Assembly (NCBI GenBank): GCA_014803435.1
Contig: JACYFD010000005.1
Coordinates: forward strand, 434,001 to 498,000
Direction of reading: 5' to 3'
Length of the DNA: 64,000 nt
Source: Cellulosimicrobium terreum
Lineage (GTDB): Bacteria > Actinomycetota > Actinomycetes > Actinomycetales > Cellulomonadaceae
Part shown: in pieces, positions 37,599 to 45,875 of the stretch
Layout of the letters: every line of letters begins with the position of its first letter
Numbering within the stretch: the stretch's first letter is position 1
Made by a program: the position numbers and the translations under genes
Notes under the pieces: model-generated
What the model was told of the DNA's origin: nothing
Database searches by the model: none
The model's input: only the letters and a program-made list of their open reading frames with translations

Positions 37599-38267
37599 GT
37601 GCACTTCGTGATCATGGGCTGCGGCCGGGTCGGCGCGACCCTCGCCCTGTCTCTCGAGTCGAACGGCCACTCCGTCGCGGTCGTCGACCAGAACCCCGAC
37701 GCGTTCCGGCGCCTGCCGCAGGACTTCACCGGACAGAAGGTCACGGGAGTCGGCTTCGACCGCGACACCCTCGTCCAGGCCGGCATCGAGGACGCCTACG
37801 CCTTCGCAGCGGTCTCGGACGGCGACAACTCGAACATCCTCTCGGCCCGCGTGGTGCGGGAGACGTTCGGCGTCGACAAGGTCGTGGCGCGGATCTACGA
37901 CCCCCAGCGCGCGGAGATCTACCAACGGCTCGGCATCCCCACCGTCGCGACCGTGCGCTGGACCGCGGACCAGGTCCTGCGCCGCATGCTCCCGCTCGGC
38001 GCGACGGACGAGTACCGCGACCCCTCCGGCCACGTGCGTCTCGCCCAGCTCGACTACCACCCCACATGGGTGGGTCGCACGGTGCGCGCCATCGAGTCCG
38101 CCACCGGCGCTCGCGTCGCCTTCCTCAGCCGGTTCGGCGACGGGCTGCTCGTCACCGACCGCACCGTCCTCCAGGAGAACGACGTGCTCCACGTCCTCAT
38201 GACCGAGTCGGACGCGCCCGCCGTGGAGCGGGTCCTCACCCACGCACCGAAGGTGGAGGCCGACTGA
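37599..38267 (+). CDS. TrkA-family potassium uptake regulator (RCK), CeoB-like
   Basis: A 222-residue RCK protein. The N-terminal NAD(H)-binding Rossmann begins MHFVIMGCGRVGATLA (GXGXXG) with the acidic VVDQNPD; a TrkA-C domain covers about 140-215. It gates a K+ transporter by nucleotide or c-di-AMP binding. No trkH/trkG pore gene is present; the KimA-like importer divergently transcribed 112 bp away is the nearest possible partner. It overlaps the second trkA by one base (TGATG). Confidence 0.9.
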   Translation: MHFVIMGCGRVGATLALSLESNGHSVAVVDQNPDAFRRLPQDFTGQKVTGVGFDRDTLVQAGIEDAYAFAAVSDGDNSNILSARVVRETFGVDKVVARIYDPQRAEIYQRLGIPTVATVRWTADQVLRRMLPLGATDEYRDPSGHVRLAQLDYHPTWVGRTVRAIESATGARVAFLSRFGDGLLVTDRTVLQENDVLHVLMTESDAPAVERVLTHAPKVEAD

Positions 38268-39043
38268 TGCGGGTCGTCATCGCCGGTGCGGGGTCGGTCG
38301 GCCGGTCGATCGCACGTGAGCTCCTGAGCCACGACCACGAGGTGACCCTCGTCGACAAGCAGCCGGGCGCGATGCGCGTCGCGCAGGTCGCCGACGCCGA
38401 CTGGCTGCTCGCCGACGCGTGCGAGCTCTCGTCGCTCGCCGCGGCGAAGGTCGAGGACTGCGACGTGATCGTCGCGGCCACCGGGGACGACAAGGCGAAC
38501 CTCGTCGTGTCCCTCCTGGCGAAGACGGAGTTCGGCGTGCCGAGGACCGTCGCGCGCGTGAACAACCCGAAGAACGAGTGGATGTTCGACGAGTCGTGGG
38601 GCGTCGACGTCGCCGTCTCGACGCCGCGCATCATGACGTCGATGGTCGAGGAGGCCGTCGCCGTGGGCGACCTCGTCCGGATCTTCACGTTCCACCAGTC
38701 GGGCGCCGGGATCCTCGAGGTCACGCTGCCCGCCACGTCCCCGCTGGTGGGACGACGGGTGGGCGACGTCACGTGGCCGACGGACACGGTCCTCGCCGCC
38801 GTCGTCCGCGGTGTGCAGCCCATCTCGCCCAGCGTAGACGACACCCTCGAGGTCGGCGACGAGCTGCTCATCGTCACGGGGAACCAGGCGGACGAGGACG
38901 CGTTGTCGCGACTGCTCGTCTCCGAGGAGGACGACCTCGAGCCGCAGGCCGTGCCTGCGGCCCCGGACGTGACCGAGCACGAGGACGTGCCCGCGCCGGA
39001 GGACGTGCCCGGGACCCAGGCCGAGCCCGACGGAGCGCCGTAG
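38267..39043 (+). CDS. TrkA-family potassium uptake regulator (RCK), CeoC-like
   Basis: A 258-residue paralogue of the preceding protein. It starts MRVVIAGAGSVGRSIA with VTLVDKQPG, has a TrkA-C domain at about 135-215, and ends with an acidic, Pro-rich tail (PEDVPGTQAEPDGAP). The stop-start overlap TGATG implies coupled translation and probably a heteromeric RCK ring with CeoB. It converges on DUF3159 with 6 bases between stops. Confidence 0.9.
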   Translation: MRVVIAGAGSVGRSIARELLSHDHEVTLVDKQPGAMRVAQVADADWLLADACELSSLAAAKVEDCDVIVAATGDDKANLVVSLLAKTEFGVPRTVARVNNPKNEWMFDESWGVDVAVSTPRIMTSMVEEAVAVGDLVRIFTFHQSGAGILEVTLPATSPLVGRRVGDVTWPTDTVLAAVVRGVQPISPSVDDTLEVGDELLIVTGNQADEDALSRLLVSEEDDLEPQAVPAAPDVTEHEDVPAPEDVPGTQAEPDGAP

Positions 39044-39049
39044 CGCGGA

Positions 39050-39949
39050 TCAGGCCGCAGGTGTCCCGGGTACCGGCGCGGGACGTCGGACCAGGGCCCA
39101 CGTGAGCCACAGGACGAGCGCCCAGAGGGGCAGGCCCATCACGAGCCGGGCCGTGCCCAGCCACCCGACGGCCTCGTGGGTGTAGAGCGGGACCTGCACG
39201 GCGAGCCGCACGGCGAAGAGCCCGACCCACAGCCAGGTGGCACCGACGTAGCGGCGCACGAGCGGCCGGTTCGAGCGCCAGCCGTCCGCCCACGCGGCGA
39301 ACCCGCCGGGGACCGTGGCCTGCCCCTGCGCCCCGGTCGGCGCCGCGGCTCCGGCCGCCGGCTCGTCGCGCTCCGGCTCCGGCTCCCCCTGCGCCGTCGA
39401 CGGACCCTGCCCCCCGAACCCGCTGCGGAAGGCCTCGACGACGACGCCCACGAGCGGCCACCGGACCAGCAGGGAGACGAGGAGCACGACCAGGTAGACG
39501 GCGTTGGTCCACAGCCCCCACGCGAAGTAGTCCTCGGCGTCACCGGAGCGCCAGGCCCACACGACCCCGATCAGGACGCCCAGCACCCCGCCGACGGCCT
39601 GCGTCACCGGGGTGCGCTGGACCAGCCGGACCGTCACGGCGACGAGGGCCACGGCGATCGCCGACACGAGCGCGGCCCGGAGGTCGCGCGACGCCACGAA
39701 GACCACGACGAACACGAGCCCGGGTGCCACGGACTCGACCATGCCGCGCACGCCCCCGACCGCCTCGGCGATCGAGAACTGCTCGCCGACCAGGGCACGC
39801 ATCCCCCGTGCTGGGCCGTCCTCGGCCGCACCGACTCCGTCGACGACGGAGTCGACGGAGTCGACGGTGTCGACCGGTTCGACGCCCGGCTCCGTGGTGC
39901 GCCTGTCGGCGTCGCCCGTGACAGGGTCGTGCGGGGGCTGGGTCGTCAT
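39050..39949 (-). CDS. DUF3159 family membrane protein
   Basis: A 299-residue actinobacterial integral membrane protein. The first 60 residues are an acidic cytoplasmic tail with a VD-rich repeat (VEPVDTVDSVDSVVDGV); then IAEAVGGVRGMVESVAPGLVF opens the DUF3159 domain with about six transmembrane segments. A Glu/Ala/Pro-rich loop (about 190-215) splits the membrane part. Function unknown; it is usually located between trkA and dut clusters. ATG 39949 follows GAGGAA. Confidence 0.85.
   Translation of the reverse strand: MTTQPPHDPVTGDADRRTTEPGVEPVDTVDSVDSVVDGVGAAEDGPARGMRALVGEQFSIAEAVGGVRGMVESVAPGLVFVVVFVASRDLRAALVSAIAVALVAVTVRLVQRTPVTQAVGGVLGVLIGVVWAWRSGDAEDYFAWGLWTNAVYLVVLLVSLLVRWPLVGVVVEAFRSGFGGQGPSTAQGEPEPERDEPAAGAAAPTGAQGQATVPGGFAAWADGWRSNRPLVRRYVGATWLWVGLFAVRLAVQVPLYTHEAVGWLGTARLVMGLPLWALVLWLTWALVRRPAPVPGTPAA
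39844..39879 (-). repeat. Short 9-bp tandem repeat in the DUF3159 gene
   Basis: Two identical CGACGGAGT units (39844-39861), then CGACGGTGT and the diverged CGACCGGTT. In frame it encodes the repeated Val-Asp-Ser/Thr of the N-terminal tail, so it can change length without a frameshift. Confidence 0.8.
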
Positions 39950-40009
39950 GGTCGGTTCCTCGTCGGTGGCGTCGCGGTGTCGTCGTTCGGCTGCACGGTC
40001 GCTCGCGCG

Positions 40010-40384
40010 TCACTCACCGGGACGAGGCAGGAGCTCGTAGCGCGGGTTGAACATCGTCCGTCGCCCGTCGACCTCGCACACCAGACCCTCGGCGCGAGCG
40101 CGACGGCCGGGCTCGATCCCGGCGATGCGCCGACGCCCGAGCCAGACGAGGTCGATCGCGCCCGACCCGTCGTAGAGCTCGACCTCGACGGTCGGGACGC
40201 CCTCGCGCGGACGCAGGACGACGGAGCGCAGGACGCCGGAGACCGTCGCACGACGACGGTCCGGCAGCTCGGAGACGGCGCAGCACCCCCGCTGACGGGA
40301 GGCCTCGGTCCGTTCCTCGACCGCGGCGACCTCGTCCTGCGACGCGAGCGCAGCCTGCAGCGCCTCGCGGATCGTCGGTGCCAT
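40010..40384 (-). CDS. OB-fold nucleic-acid-binding domain protein
   Basis: A 124-residue protein. After a short helix (REALQAALASQDEVAAVEE) it has the OB beta strands: RATVSGVLRSVVLRP, PTVEVELYDGSGAIDLVWLGRR, GIEPGRRARAEGLVCEVDGRRTMFNP. These follow the RecG/RPA-like tRNA-anti OB pattern. It sits 1 base after the DUF3710 stop in the dut-DUF3710-OB-DUF3159 run, standard in actinobacteria. ATG 40384 follows GGAGAT. Probably binds single-stranded DNA or RNA; partner unknown. Confidence 0.8.
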   Translation of the reverse strand: MAPTIREALQAALASQDEVAAVEERTEASRQRGCCAVSELPDRRRATVSGVLRSVVLRPREGVPTVEVELYDGSGAIDLVWLGRRRIAGIEPGRRARAEGLVCEVDGRRTMFNPRYELLPRPGE

Positions 40385-40385
40385 G

Positions 40386-41168
40386 TCAGTGGATCTCCGT
40401 GATCTCAGGTCCGCGCCGGGTGGGGTCGAAGGTCGGCGTCTGCGGTGCACCCACCGGTCCGTCGGGCGCGGTCGGCGCCGGCGCCTTGCCGGGCAGGTGC
40501 AGCGTGAGCAGGTCACGCGGGGGGCGGGGGCTCTGGTCGCGCACCACGACGATGTTCGAGAACACGGACTCGAGGAGCCGCGCCTCCTGCTGGTCGACGG
40601 CCGCCTTGCCGGTCAGCACGCCCCGCAGGAACCACCGCGGGCCGTCGACCCCGACGAACCGGGCCGGCCGCACGCCCTGACGACCGTCGGGCGACGTCGC
40701 GGGGAGCCGCGCGATGAGCTCACGTCCGAACGTGCCCGGAACGTCGTCCACGGTCCCGCCCTGCTTGGTCACCGACGCGGCGATCTCACCACGGATCTCG
40801 TCCCAGATGCCCTCGGTGCGCGGGGCGGCGAAGGCCTGGACCTGGAGGCCCGAGCCTGCGACGGCGACCGCGACACCCGTGATGCGCTGGGTCTTCTTGT
40901 CGACCTCCATGCGCAGCTCCATGCCGGGTACACCGGGGAGCCACACCGCGCCGAGGTCGATGCGCGGGCCCCGTTCGCTCACCTGGGAGGAGTCGTACGG
41001 GCCGCGGTCGGAACCGTCCTGCGCCCCCGTCTGCGACGGCGGACCGTCTGGCTGGACGTCGACGGTGTCGGCCGAGTCCACGGCGTCGACCGCGTCGGCA
41101 CCGGGCGACGCGTCACCCAGCGGCTCGGCCGGCTGCGACGACGGCTTCGAACGGCGGAACAGACCCAC
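40386..41168 (-). CDS. DUF3710 family protein
   Basis: A 260-residue soluble protein. MGLFRRSK opens it, then an acidic low-complexity stretch (DAVDAVDSADTVDVQ), then the DUF3710 core: RIDLGAVWLPGVPGMELRMEVD, VQAFAAPRTEGIWDEIR and RFVGVDGPRWFLRGVLTGKAA. The family is universal in actinobacteria, next to dut, and uncharacterised. GTG 41168 follows GAAGGAG. Confidence 0.87.
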   Translation of the reverse strand: MGLFRRSKPSSQPAEPLGDASPGADAVDAVDSADTVDVQPDGPPSQTGAQDGSDRGPYDSSQVSERGPRIDLGAVWLPGVPGMELRMEVDKKTQRITGVAVAVAGSGLQVQAFAAPRTEGIWDEIRGEIAASVTKQGGTVDDVPGTFGRELIARLPATSPDGRQGVRPARFVGVDGPRWFLRGVLTGKAAVDQQEARLLESVFSNIVVVRDQSPRPPRDLLTLHLPGKAPAPTAPDGPVGAPQTPTFDPTRRGPEITEIH

Positions 41169-41306
41169 GGACGTACTCCTTCACCTACCCGGCCGGGGTG
41201 GCCGGGGCTCGACTGGGGGGCGGGTGCCCTGGTTCAACACTAGCCCGCTCCGGGACCACCTCCCGGCGGACCGTCCGTCCGCGTGCGACCGGTGCCGGCG
41301 TCCGGC

Positions 41307-41807
41307 TCAGTTCGCGGCCGACCAGCCGCCGCTCGACCCGAAGCCACCGGCTCCGCGGTGCGACCCCGGGAGCCGCTCGGCCTGCACGAACCGCGCGCGC
41401 TCCACCTTCTGCACGACGAGCTGGGCGACGCGGTCGCCGCGGTGCAGCTCGATCGCCTCGTTCGCGTCGGTGTTCAGGAGCGTCACCTTGATCTCGCCCC
41501 GGTAGCCGGCGTCCACCGTGCCGGGCGCGTTGACGACGGTGAGGCCGTGCCGTGCCGCGAGACCGGACCGGGGGTGGACGAACGCGGCGTACCCGTCCGG
41601 GAGCGCGATGGCCACGCCCGTGGGGACGACCGCACGCTCACCCGGATCCAGCCGGACGTCGACCGTCGTCACCAGGTCGGCGCCCGCGTCCCCCGGGTGC
41701 GAGTACGCGGGCAGCGGGACGTCGTCGAGCAACGTGATGAGGACGTCGACGTCACCGATCGCGGTCGTGGGCGCGGCGTGGGAGGGCTGCTGGTCGTCTG
41801 TCGGCAC
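41307..41807 (-). CDS. dut: dUTP diphosphatase
   Basis: A 166-residue trimeric dUTPase that keeps uracil out of DNA and provides dUMP for thymidylate. The five family motifs are present: HPGDAGADL (I), PRSGLA (II), GTVDAGYRGEI (III), RGDRVAQLVV (IV) and the C-terminal GGFGSSG arm (V). GTG 41807 has TAGGCT six bases upstream. About 138 bp separates it from DUF3710, with a TAGTGT -10 candidate near 41237 for the latter. Confidence 0.95.
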   Translation of the reverse strand: MPTDDQQPSHAAPTTAIGDVDVLITLLDDVPLPAYSHPGDAGADLVTTVDVRLDPGERAVVPTGVAIALPDGYAAFVHPRSGLAARHGLTVVNAPGTVDAGYRGEIKVTLLNTDANEAIELHRGDRVAQLVVQKVERARFVQAERLPGSHRGAGGFGSSGGWSAAN

Positions 41808-41813
41808 CCGGCG

Positions 41814-41819
41814 AGCCTA
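41814..41819 (-). promoter_or_regulatory. -10 hexamer TAGGCT (dut)
   Basis: On the minus strand TAGGCT ends 6 nt before GTG 41807 without a Shine-Dalgarno. Confidence 0.5.
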
Positions 41820-41884
41820 GTGGCCGTCGGGCCGGACGCGCGATCGGCTGCGACCCACCCCCGGCGGACTGCGATGATGGAGCC

Positions 41885-42388
41885 ATGGACGACGCGCTGA
41901 CGAACGACTCCGCGGGGCTGACGGATCCCCTGCCCACGCCGTCGGCTCCCGGGTTCCGTGAGCGTGTGCTGCCCGGTCCGGGCGGATGGGCCGCGGCTCT
42001 CGGGTTCGCGGTGGTCCTGGGGATCGCGCTGTGGCCGGCGAGCGCCCCGCTCGCGATCGCCGTGGGCCTGCTCGCGCTCGTCGCGGGTGTCGTGGCCCTC
42101 GCCCTGACCTCTCCGGTGGTCGAGGTGGCGGACGGGACGTTCCGTGCGGGCCGCGCCCACCTCCCGGTCGAGCTGCTGAGCACGGTGACGACGCTCGACG
42201 CCGACGCGATGCGGGTGCAGCTCGGGCCGCGGCTGGACGCCCGCGCCTACGTGTGCCTGCGCGCCTGGGCCCGCACCGGGGTGCACGTGCTCCTGGACGA
42301 CCCGCTGGACCCGACGCCCTACTGGCTCGTCTCGACCCGGCGCCCCGAGGCGCTGGCCGACGCGCTGCGCGTCGCAGGACGCGGGTGA
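41885..42388 (+). CDS. DUF3093 family membrane protein
   Basis: A 167-residue actinobacterial protein with two adjacent transmembrane segments (about 36-50 and 55-75), followed by a cytoplasmic beta-rich domain with the DUF3093 block VYWLVSTRRPEALADAL-like ending (PYWLVSTRRPE). It is divergent from dut, as in many actinobacteria, and its function is unknown. ATG 41885 has GGAG three bases upstream. Confidence 0.85.
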   Translation: MDDALTNDSAGLTDPLPTPSAPGFRERVLPGPGGWAAALGFAVVLGIALWPASAPLAIAVGLLALVAGVVALALTSPVVEVADGTFRAGRAHLPVELLSTVTTLDADAMRVQLGPRLDARAYVCLRAWARTGVHVLLDDPLDPTPYWLVSTRRPEALADALRVAGRG

Positions 42389-42397
42389 CCTGACGAG

Positions 42398-42433
42398 CGA
42401 CGGCCGCCGCCCCCGGTGGGGCGACGGCCGTCG
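42398..42433. terminator. Bidirectional hairpin between DUF3093 and DUF4193 genes
   Basis: CGACGGCCG/CGGCCGTCG (9 bp), one C-A mismatch, then CGCCCC/GGGGCG and loop CGGT. It lies between two stop codons of convergent genes. Confidence 0.75.
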
Positions 42434-42452
42434 GATGCGTTGTGGGCGCGGG

Positions 42453-42752
42453 TCAGGCAGCGCACTCCGAGCAGATCTGCTGCCCGTTCTTCTCGTACGC
42501 GAGCTGGCTGCGGTGGTGCACGAGGAAGCAGCTGGCGCACGTGAACTCGTCCGCCTGACGCGGCAGCACCCGGACGGAGAGCTCTTCGCCGGACAGGTCC
42601 GCGCCGGGCAGCTCGAATCCTTCGGCCGCCTCGGTCTCGTCCTCGTCCACAACGCCCGAGCTCTTGTCCGAGCGACGAGCCTGCAGCTCCTGGAGGGAGT
42701 CCTCGCTCAGCTCCTCCTCGCTCTTGCGGGGGGCGTCGTAGTCTGTTGCCAT
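42453..42752 (-). CDS. DUF4193 family zinc-ribbon-like protein
   Basis: A 99-residue acidic protein beginning MATDYDAPR, the DUF4193 hallmark. The C-terminal part holds two Cys pairs, CASC (near 71-74) and CSEC (near 94-97), which should bind one zinc. The middle is Glu/Asp rich. Widely conserved in actinobacteria; function unknown, perhaps binding RNA polymerase or another partner, but nothing in the sequence proves that. ATG 42752 has GGAG about 10 bases upstream. Confidence 0.88.
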   Translation of the reverse strand: MATDYDAPRKSEEELSEDSLQELQARRSDKSSGVVDEDETEAAEGFELPGADLSGEELSVRVLPRQADEFTCASCFLVHHRSQLAYEKNGQQICSECAA

Positions 42753-43125
42753 CTGTGAGGTCACTCTCCGGAAGGTCGTCGTTCGTCGCGACTGCGCGCC
42801 TTCGGGGCACCGACGTCCGCCGGGCGTGCGAAGGAGCACGGTGGGATCTGGTGTCCCGTGACGTGACGTGCTCCGAGATCGTCGTCGCACGTGCACGCTG
42901 ATCAATGCGCGGCACACCGGTTTTGTTCCCGGCGGGCCAACGGATTGTGCCCTATTTCCGGACGCTGCGCACCCTGTGGGGCACGGATCGGGACGTGTCG
43001 TGGCTCACGGCCTCGCACAGGGCTCTGACCTGCACCGGAGCAGCGCGCGGACCGTGCCGCCAACGCACCGTCACGACCCCGCCGGCACGGGGGCTGCCAG
43101 CTGCGAGCCGGCGTCCGGCCAGCGG
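42753..43125. other. 373-bp gap upstream of DUF4193
   Basis: No convincing gene. It includes the DUF4193 control region and a lower-GC patch at 42918-42960 (GGTTTTGTTCC, CCCTATTTCC). A GTGACGTGACGTG run lies at 42857-42870. No tRNA or clear hairpin found by eye. Confidence 0.5.
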
Positions 43126-43971
43126 TCAGCCGGCGTCCGCGCCGAGCTCCTCGAGCAGCCCGACGAGCTCCTCGACCGGCCCCGGAGGCCCGGCGACCGT
43201 CATCTCCTGGTCGGCCGCTCGGCCCCGCAGGCCGATCACCGTCGCACCGGCCTCCTGCGCGACGAGCGCGCCCGCCGCCATGTCCCACGGGTTGAGGCCA
43301 CGCTCGTAGTAGAGGTCGATCTCGCCGCTCGCGACGAGGCAGAGGTCGATCGCCGCGGAGCCGAGCCGGCGGATGTCCCGCACGCGCGGCAGCACCCCGA
43401 CGAGCACCTCGGCCTGCGCCCGACGCCGGTCCGCGTCGTAGCCGAACCCGGTCCCCAGGAGGCACAGGTCGAGGCTGCGCCGACCGCCCACCATCAGGGG
43501 CGCACCGTCGAGCGTCGCCCCCGCGCCGAGCCCGGCGGTCCAGGTACGGTCGTCCACGACGGAGTGCACGGCCCCGGCCACGAGCGTCCACTCCAGCGGG
43601 TCGACCGGGCCGACGACGGCCGCGACCGAGACGGCGTACGACGCGACGCCGTAGAGGTAGTTGACGGTGCCGTCGATGGGGTCGAGGACCCAGGTGATGC
43701 CCGAGGTGCCCTCGCTCGATCCGTCCTCCTCGCCGAGGATCGCGTCGTCGGGTCGCGCGGCCGCGAGCTCGCGGCGCAGGAACGCCTCGGTCTCGCGGTC
43801 CATCCGGGTCACGACGTCCACGGCGTTGGACTTGGTCGCGGCGACCTCGACACGGTCGGGTCGTCCTGCGCGGATCGCCGCGCCTGCCGAGCGCGCCAGC
43901 CGGTCTGCGAGCTCGCGCAGGCTGTGGACCGTGACGTCGTCGGGCAGGCGGGGGTCGTCGATGAAGTGCAC
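43126..43971 (-). CDS. Inositol monophosphatase family protein
   Basis: A 281-residue Mg-dependent phosphatase of the IMPase/FBPase/CysQ fold. Metal motifs: GEEDGSS near 80, DPIDGTVNYLYG near 98, and NPWDMAAGALVAQEAGA near 228. It could dephosphorylate inositol-1-phosphate (for phosphatidylinositol lipids), histidinol phosphate or PAP; the DGTVN and NPWD signatures fit IMPase/SuhB. GTG 43971 lies 3 bases after the TRIC stop, so the two are co-transcribed. Confidence 0.9.
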   Translation of the reverse strand: MHFIDDPRLPDDVTVHSLRELADRLARSAGAAIRAGRPDRVEVAATKSNAVDVVTRMDRETEAFLRRELAAARPDDAILGEEDGSSEGTSGITWVLDPIDGTVNYLYGVASYAVSVAAVVGPVDPLEWTLVAGAVHSVVDDRTWTAGLGAGATLDGAPLMVGGRRSLDLCLLGTGFGYDADRRRAQAEVLVGVLPRVRDIRRLGSAAIDLCLVASGEIDLYYERGLNPWDMAAGALVAQEAGATVIGLRGRAADQEMTVAGPPGPVEELVGLLEELGADAG

Positions 43972-43974
43972 GTC

Positions 43975-44628
43975 CTACATCCTGCCCGACCCGGCACCGG
44001 TGCGGCGACCCTCCCACGGGCCGGGTGCCGACCATCCGAACCGCAGCGACACCAGCCGGAAGCCGAACACGAGGGCGAGCACGCCCGCCTGGGACAGCGG
44101 CCCCAGCGCCCCGACGTGCCACAGCACCGCCGTGAGCACGGCACCGACGAGCGCGGGGATCGCGTAGAGCTGCTTGTCCTGGAAGATGAGCGGCGCCTCG
44201 CTCGTGAGCACGTCGCGCAGCACTCCCCCGCCGACGCCCGTCAGGACGCCGACGAAGACCGCCGCGAGCGCGCCGACGTCGTACTCGAGGCCCTTCATCG
44301 TGCCCGACAGCACGAACAGCGCGAGCGCACCCGCGTCGAGCACGATGATCGAGCGGCGGAGCCGTTCGAGCCGCGGGTGCCAGAAGAACGTGATGAGCCC
44401 GGCCGCTCCGGCGGCGGCGACGAGGCGCCAGTCGGAGATCCCGACGGGCGGGATCGCGCCGATGAGCACGTCACGCAGCAGCCCGCCACCGAGACCGGCC
44501 GCCCACGCGAGGACGAGCACGCCGATGAGGTCGAACCGTTTGCGCACGGCCGCGAGCCCACCGGACAGCGCCGCGCAGAAGACGCCCCCCAGCTCGAGCG
44601 CCCCGCCGGGCACGAGGTCGAGGATCAC
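43975..44628 (-). CDS. TRIC-type (UPF0126) cation channel protein
   Basis: A 217-residue protein with seven transmembrane helices made of two inverted halves, each with the glycine-rich signature: GGGLLRDVLIG near 47-57 and GGGVLRDVLT near 133-142. Bacterial TRIC homologues are homotrimeric K+/cation channels. The C-terminal 30 residues are cytoplasmic and Gly/Arg rich. It precedes the inositol monophosphatase gene. GTG 44628 is the only in-frame start near the first helix. Confidence 0.88.
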   Translation of the reverse strand: MILDLVPGGALELGGVFCAALSGGLAAVRKRFDLIGVLVLAWAAGLGGGLLRDVLIGAIPPVGISDWRLVAAAGAAGLITFFWHPRLERLRRSIIVLDAGALALFVLSGTMKGLEYDVGALAAVFVGVLTGVGGGVLRDVLTSEAPLIFQDKQLYAIPALVGAVLTAVLWHVGALGPLSQAGVLALVFGFRLVSLRFGWSAPGPWEGRRTGAGSGRM

Positions 44629-44672
44629 CCGCGCATCATCCCAGGGTCACGGCCGGGGCGCCGGTCGATCTC

Positions 44673-44696
44673 CGACACGATCGGCGACACGATCGG
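44673..44696. repeat. 12-bp tandem repeat in the TRIC/sepH divergent region
   Basis: Two exact, abutting copies of CGACACGATCGG. They lie 96 bp before the sepH ATG and 44 bp before the TRIC GTG. Confidence 0.7.
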
Positions 44697-44792
44697 CGGC
44701 GCACCGTGAGCGGTGCTGCGCGCGAGCGCCGGAGGATGGCACCCTCGAGGAGGGCACGCGCCGTCGTCGGGCGCAGCGACACGGGAGGACCC

Positions 44793-45860
44793 ATGGACGA
44801 GCTGGAGCTGGTGAGACTGCACGAGGACGGGGAGCGCCTCGTTCTCGGCGGGACGGGTGGCGCCCAGTACTCGGTGGCGATCACCGAGGCGTTGCGCGCC
44901 GCCGTACGACGTGACCGACCGCACCTGGAGCATCTGCGGGCCGAAGGTGAGAGCCGGCTCGCGCCGCGCGAGATCCAGGCGCGCCTGCGAGGTGGCGACA
45001 CGGTCGAGGAGGTCGCGGACGCGGCCGGCCTGCCGCCCGAGCACGTGCGCCGGTTCGCCGGTCCGGTCGAGGCGGAGCAGGACTACGTGGTCCGGCGCGT
45101 CCGCTCCTCCCGGGAGGGCCGGGACGACCACGACCCCACCCTGGGCGAGCTCGTCGAGGGCAGGCTCACGGCGCGCGACGTCGACGTGGCGGGCGCCCGA
45201 TGGTCGGCGACCCGGACGCTGGGGTCGCCGTGGATCGTGGAGCTCGCGTTCGAGGCGGGCTCCGGCGGCCGGACCGCCCGCTGGACGTACGACCCGTCGA
45301 CGCGCGTCCCGCACGCGCTGGACGACGAGGCGCGATGGCTGTCGGAGCCGGAGTCCGCGCCGGACCCGGTGCCGGGCACCGCCGCGGTGTTCGACGTCGA
45401 CGCCGGGCCGCGCGGTCCGCGCGCGGCCCAGGCCGCGGAGCCCGACGGGACGGGTGAGCTCCTCGACGACCTGAGCCAGCGCCGCGGGGTCCGCGCACGG
45501 ACCGCTTCCGAGGCGGTGCCCGGTCAGGAGCCGTTCGAGGGCTTCGGCCCCACGCGCTCGGCCGGTCCGGCGGGCGGAGCCGGCGACGACCGTCAGGACA
45601 CCCGGGTGGGCACCGTCGTCCCCCTCCAGCGCATCACCCGCGGTGAGGTCCCGCCGGGACCGACCGCCGGGTCGCCGCCACCGGATGCCGGTCAGGCGGC
45701 GCCGGCCCGCCCGCCCGCGGACGACCCGCCGCCCGCCGTGGACGAGCCCCCACGACCGCGCCCGGCCGACCCGCGAGAGGCACGGAAGGGCAAGAACCGG
45801 TCGCGGGCGAAGGTCCCGAGCTGGGACGAGATCGTCTTCGGGGCACGGCCCGAGGGCTGA
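44793..45860 (+). CDS. sepH: Septation protein SepH (DUF3071)
   Basis: A 355-residue cell-division protein. The N-terminal DUF3071 domain (about 1-170) begins MDELELVRLHEDGERLVL and includes a helix-turn-helix-like segment (LAPREIQARLRGGDTVEEVADAAG, about 56-79). The rest is acidic and Pro-rich with a basic C-terminal patch (RKGKNRSRAKVPSWDEIVFG), the conserved SepH tail. In Streptomyces and Mycobacterium SepH binds FtsZ and stimulates Z-ring assembly. ATG 44793 has GGAGGA six bases upstream. It converges on tdk through a hairpin. Confidence 0.93.
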   Translation: MDELELVRLHEDGERLVLGGTGGAQYSVAITEALRAAVRRDRPHLEHLRAEGESRLAPREIQARLRGGDTVEEVADAAGLPPEHVRRFAGPVEAEQDYVVRRVRSSREGRDDHDPTLGELVEGRLTARDVDVAGARWSATRTLGSPWIVELAFEAGSGGRTARWTYDPSTRVPHALDDEARWLSEPESAPDPVPGTAAVFDVDAGPRGPRAAQAAEPDGTGELLDDLSQRRGVRARTASEAVPGQEPFEGFGPTRSAGPAGGAGDDRQDTRVGTVVPLQRITRGEVPPGPTAGSPPPDAGQAAPARPPADDPPPAVDEPPRPRPADPREARKGKNRSRAKVPSWDEIVFGARPEG

Positions 45861-45875
45861 GCGGGCGCCTCAGCC
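45855..45875. terminator. Short hairpin shared by the sepH and tdk stop codons
   Basis: GGCTGAG (45855-45861) and CTCAGCC (45869-45875) form a perfect 7-bp stem with a 7-nt loop. The TGA of sepH and the reverse-strand TGA of tdk pair within it. Confidence 0.5.

Noticed and set aside
42905-43309. Plus-strand frame of 134 codons in the DUF4193 upstream gap
   Set aside because: It runs into the inositol monophosphatase gene in antisense, turns Pro/Ser/Arg-rich there, and lacks a Shine-Dalgarno.
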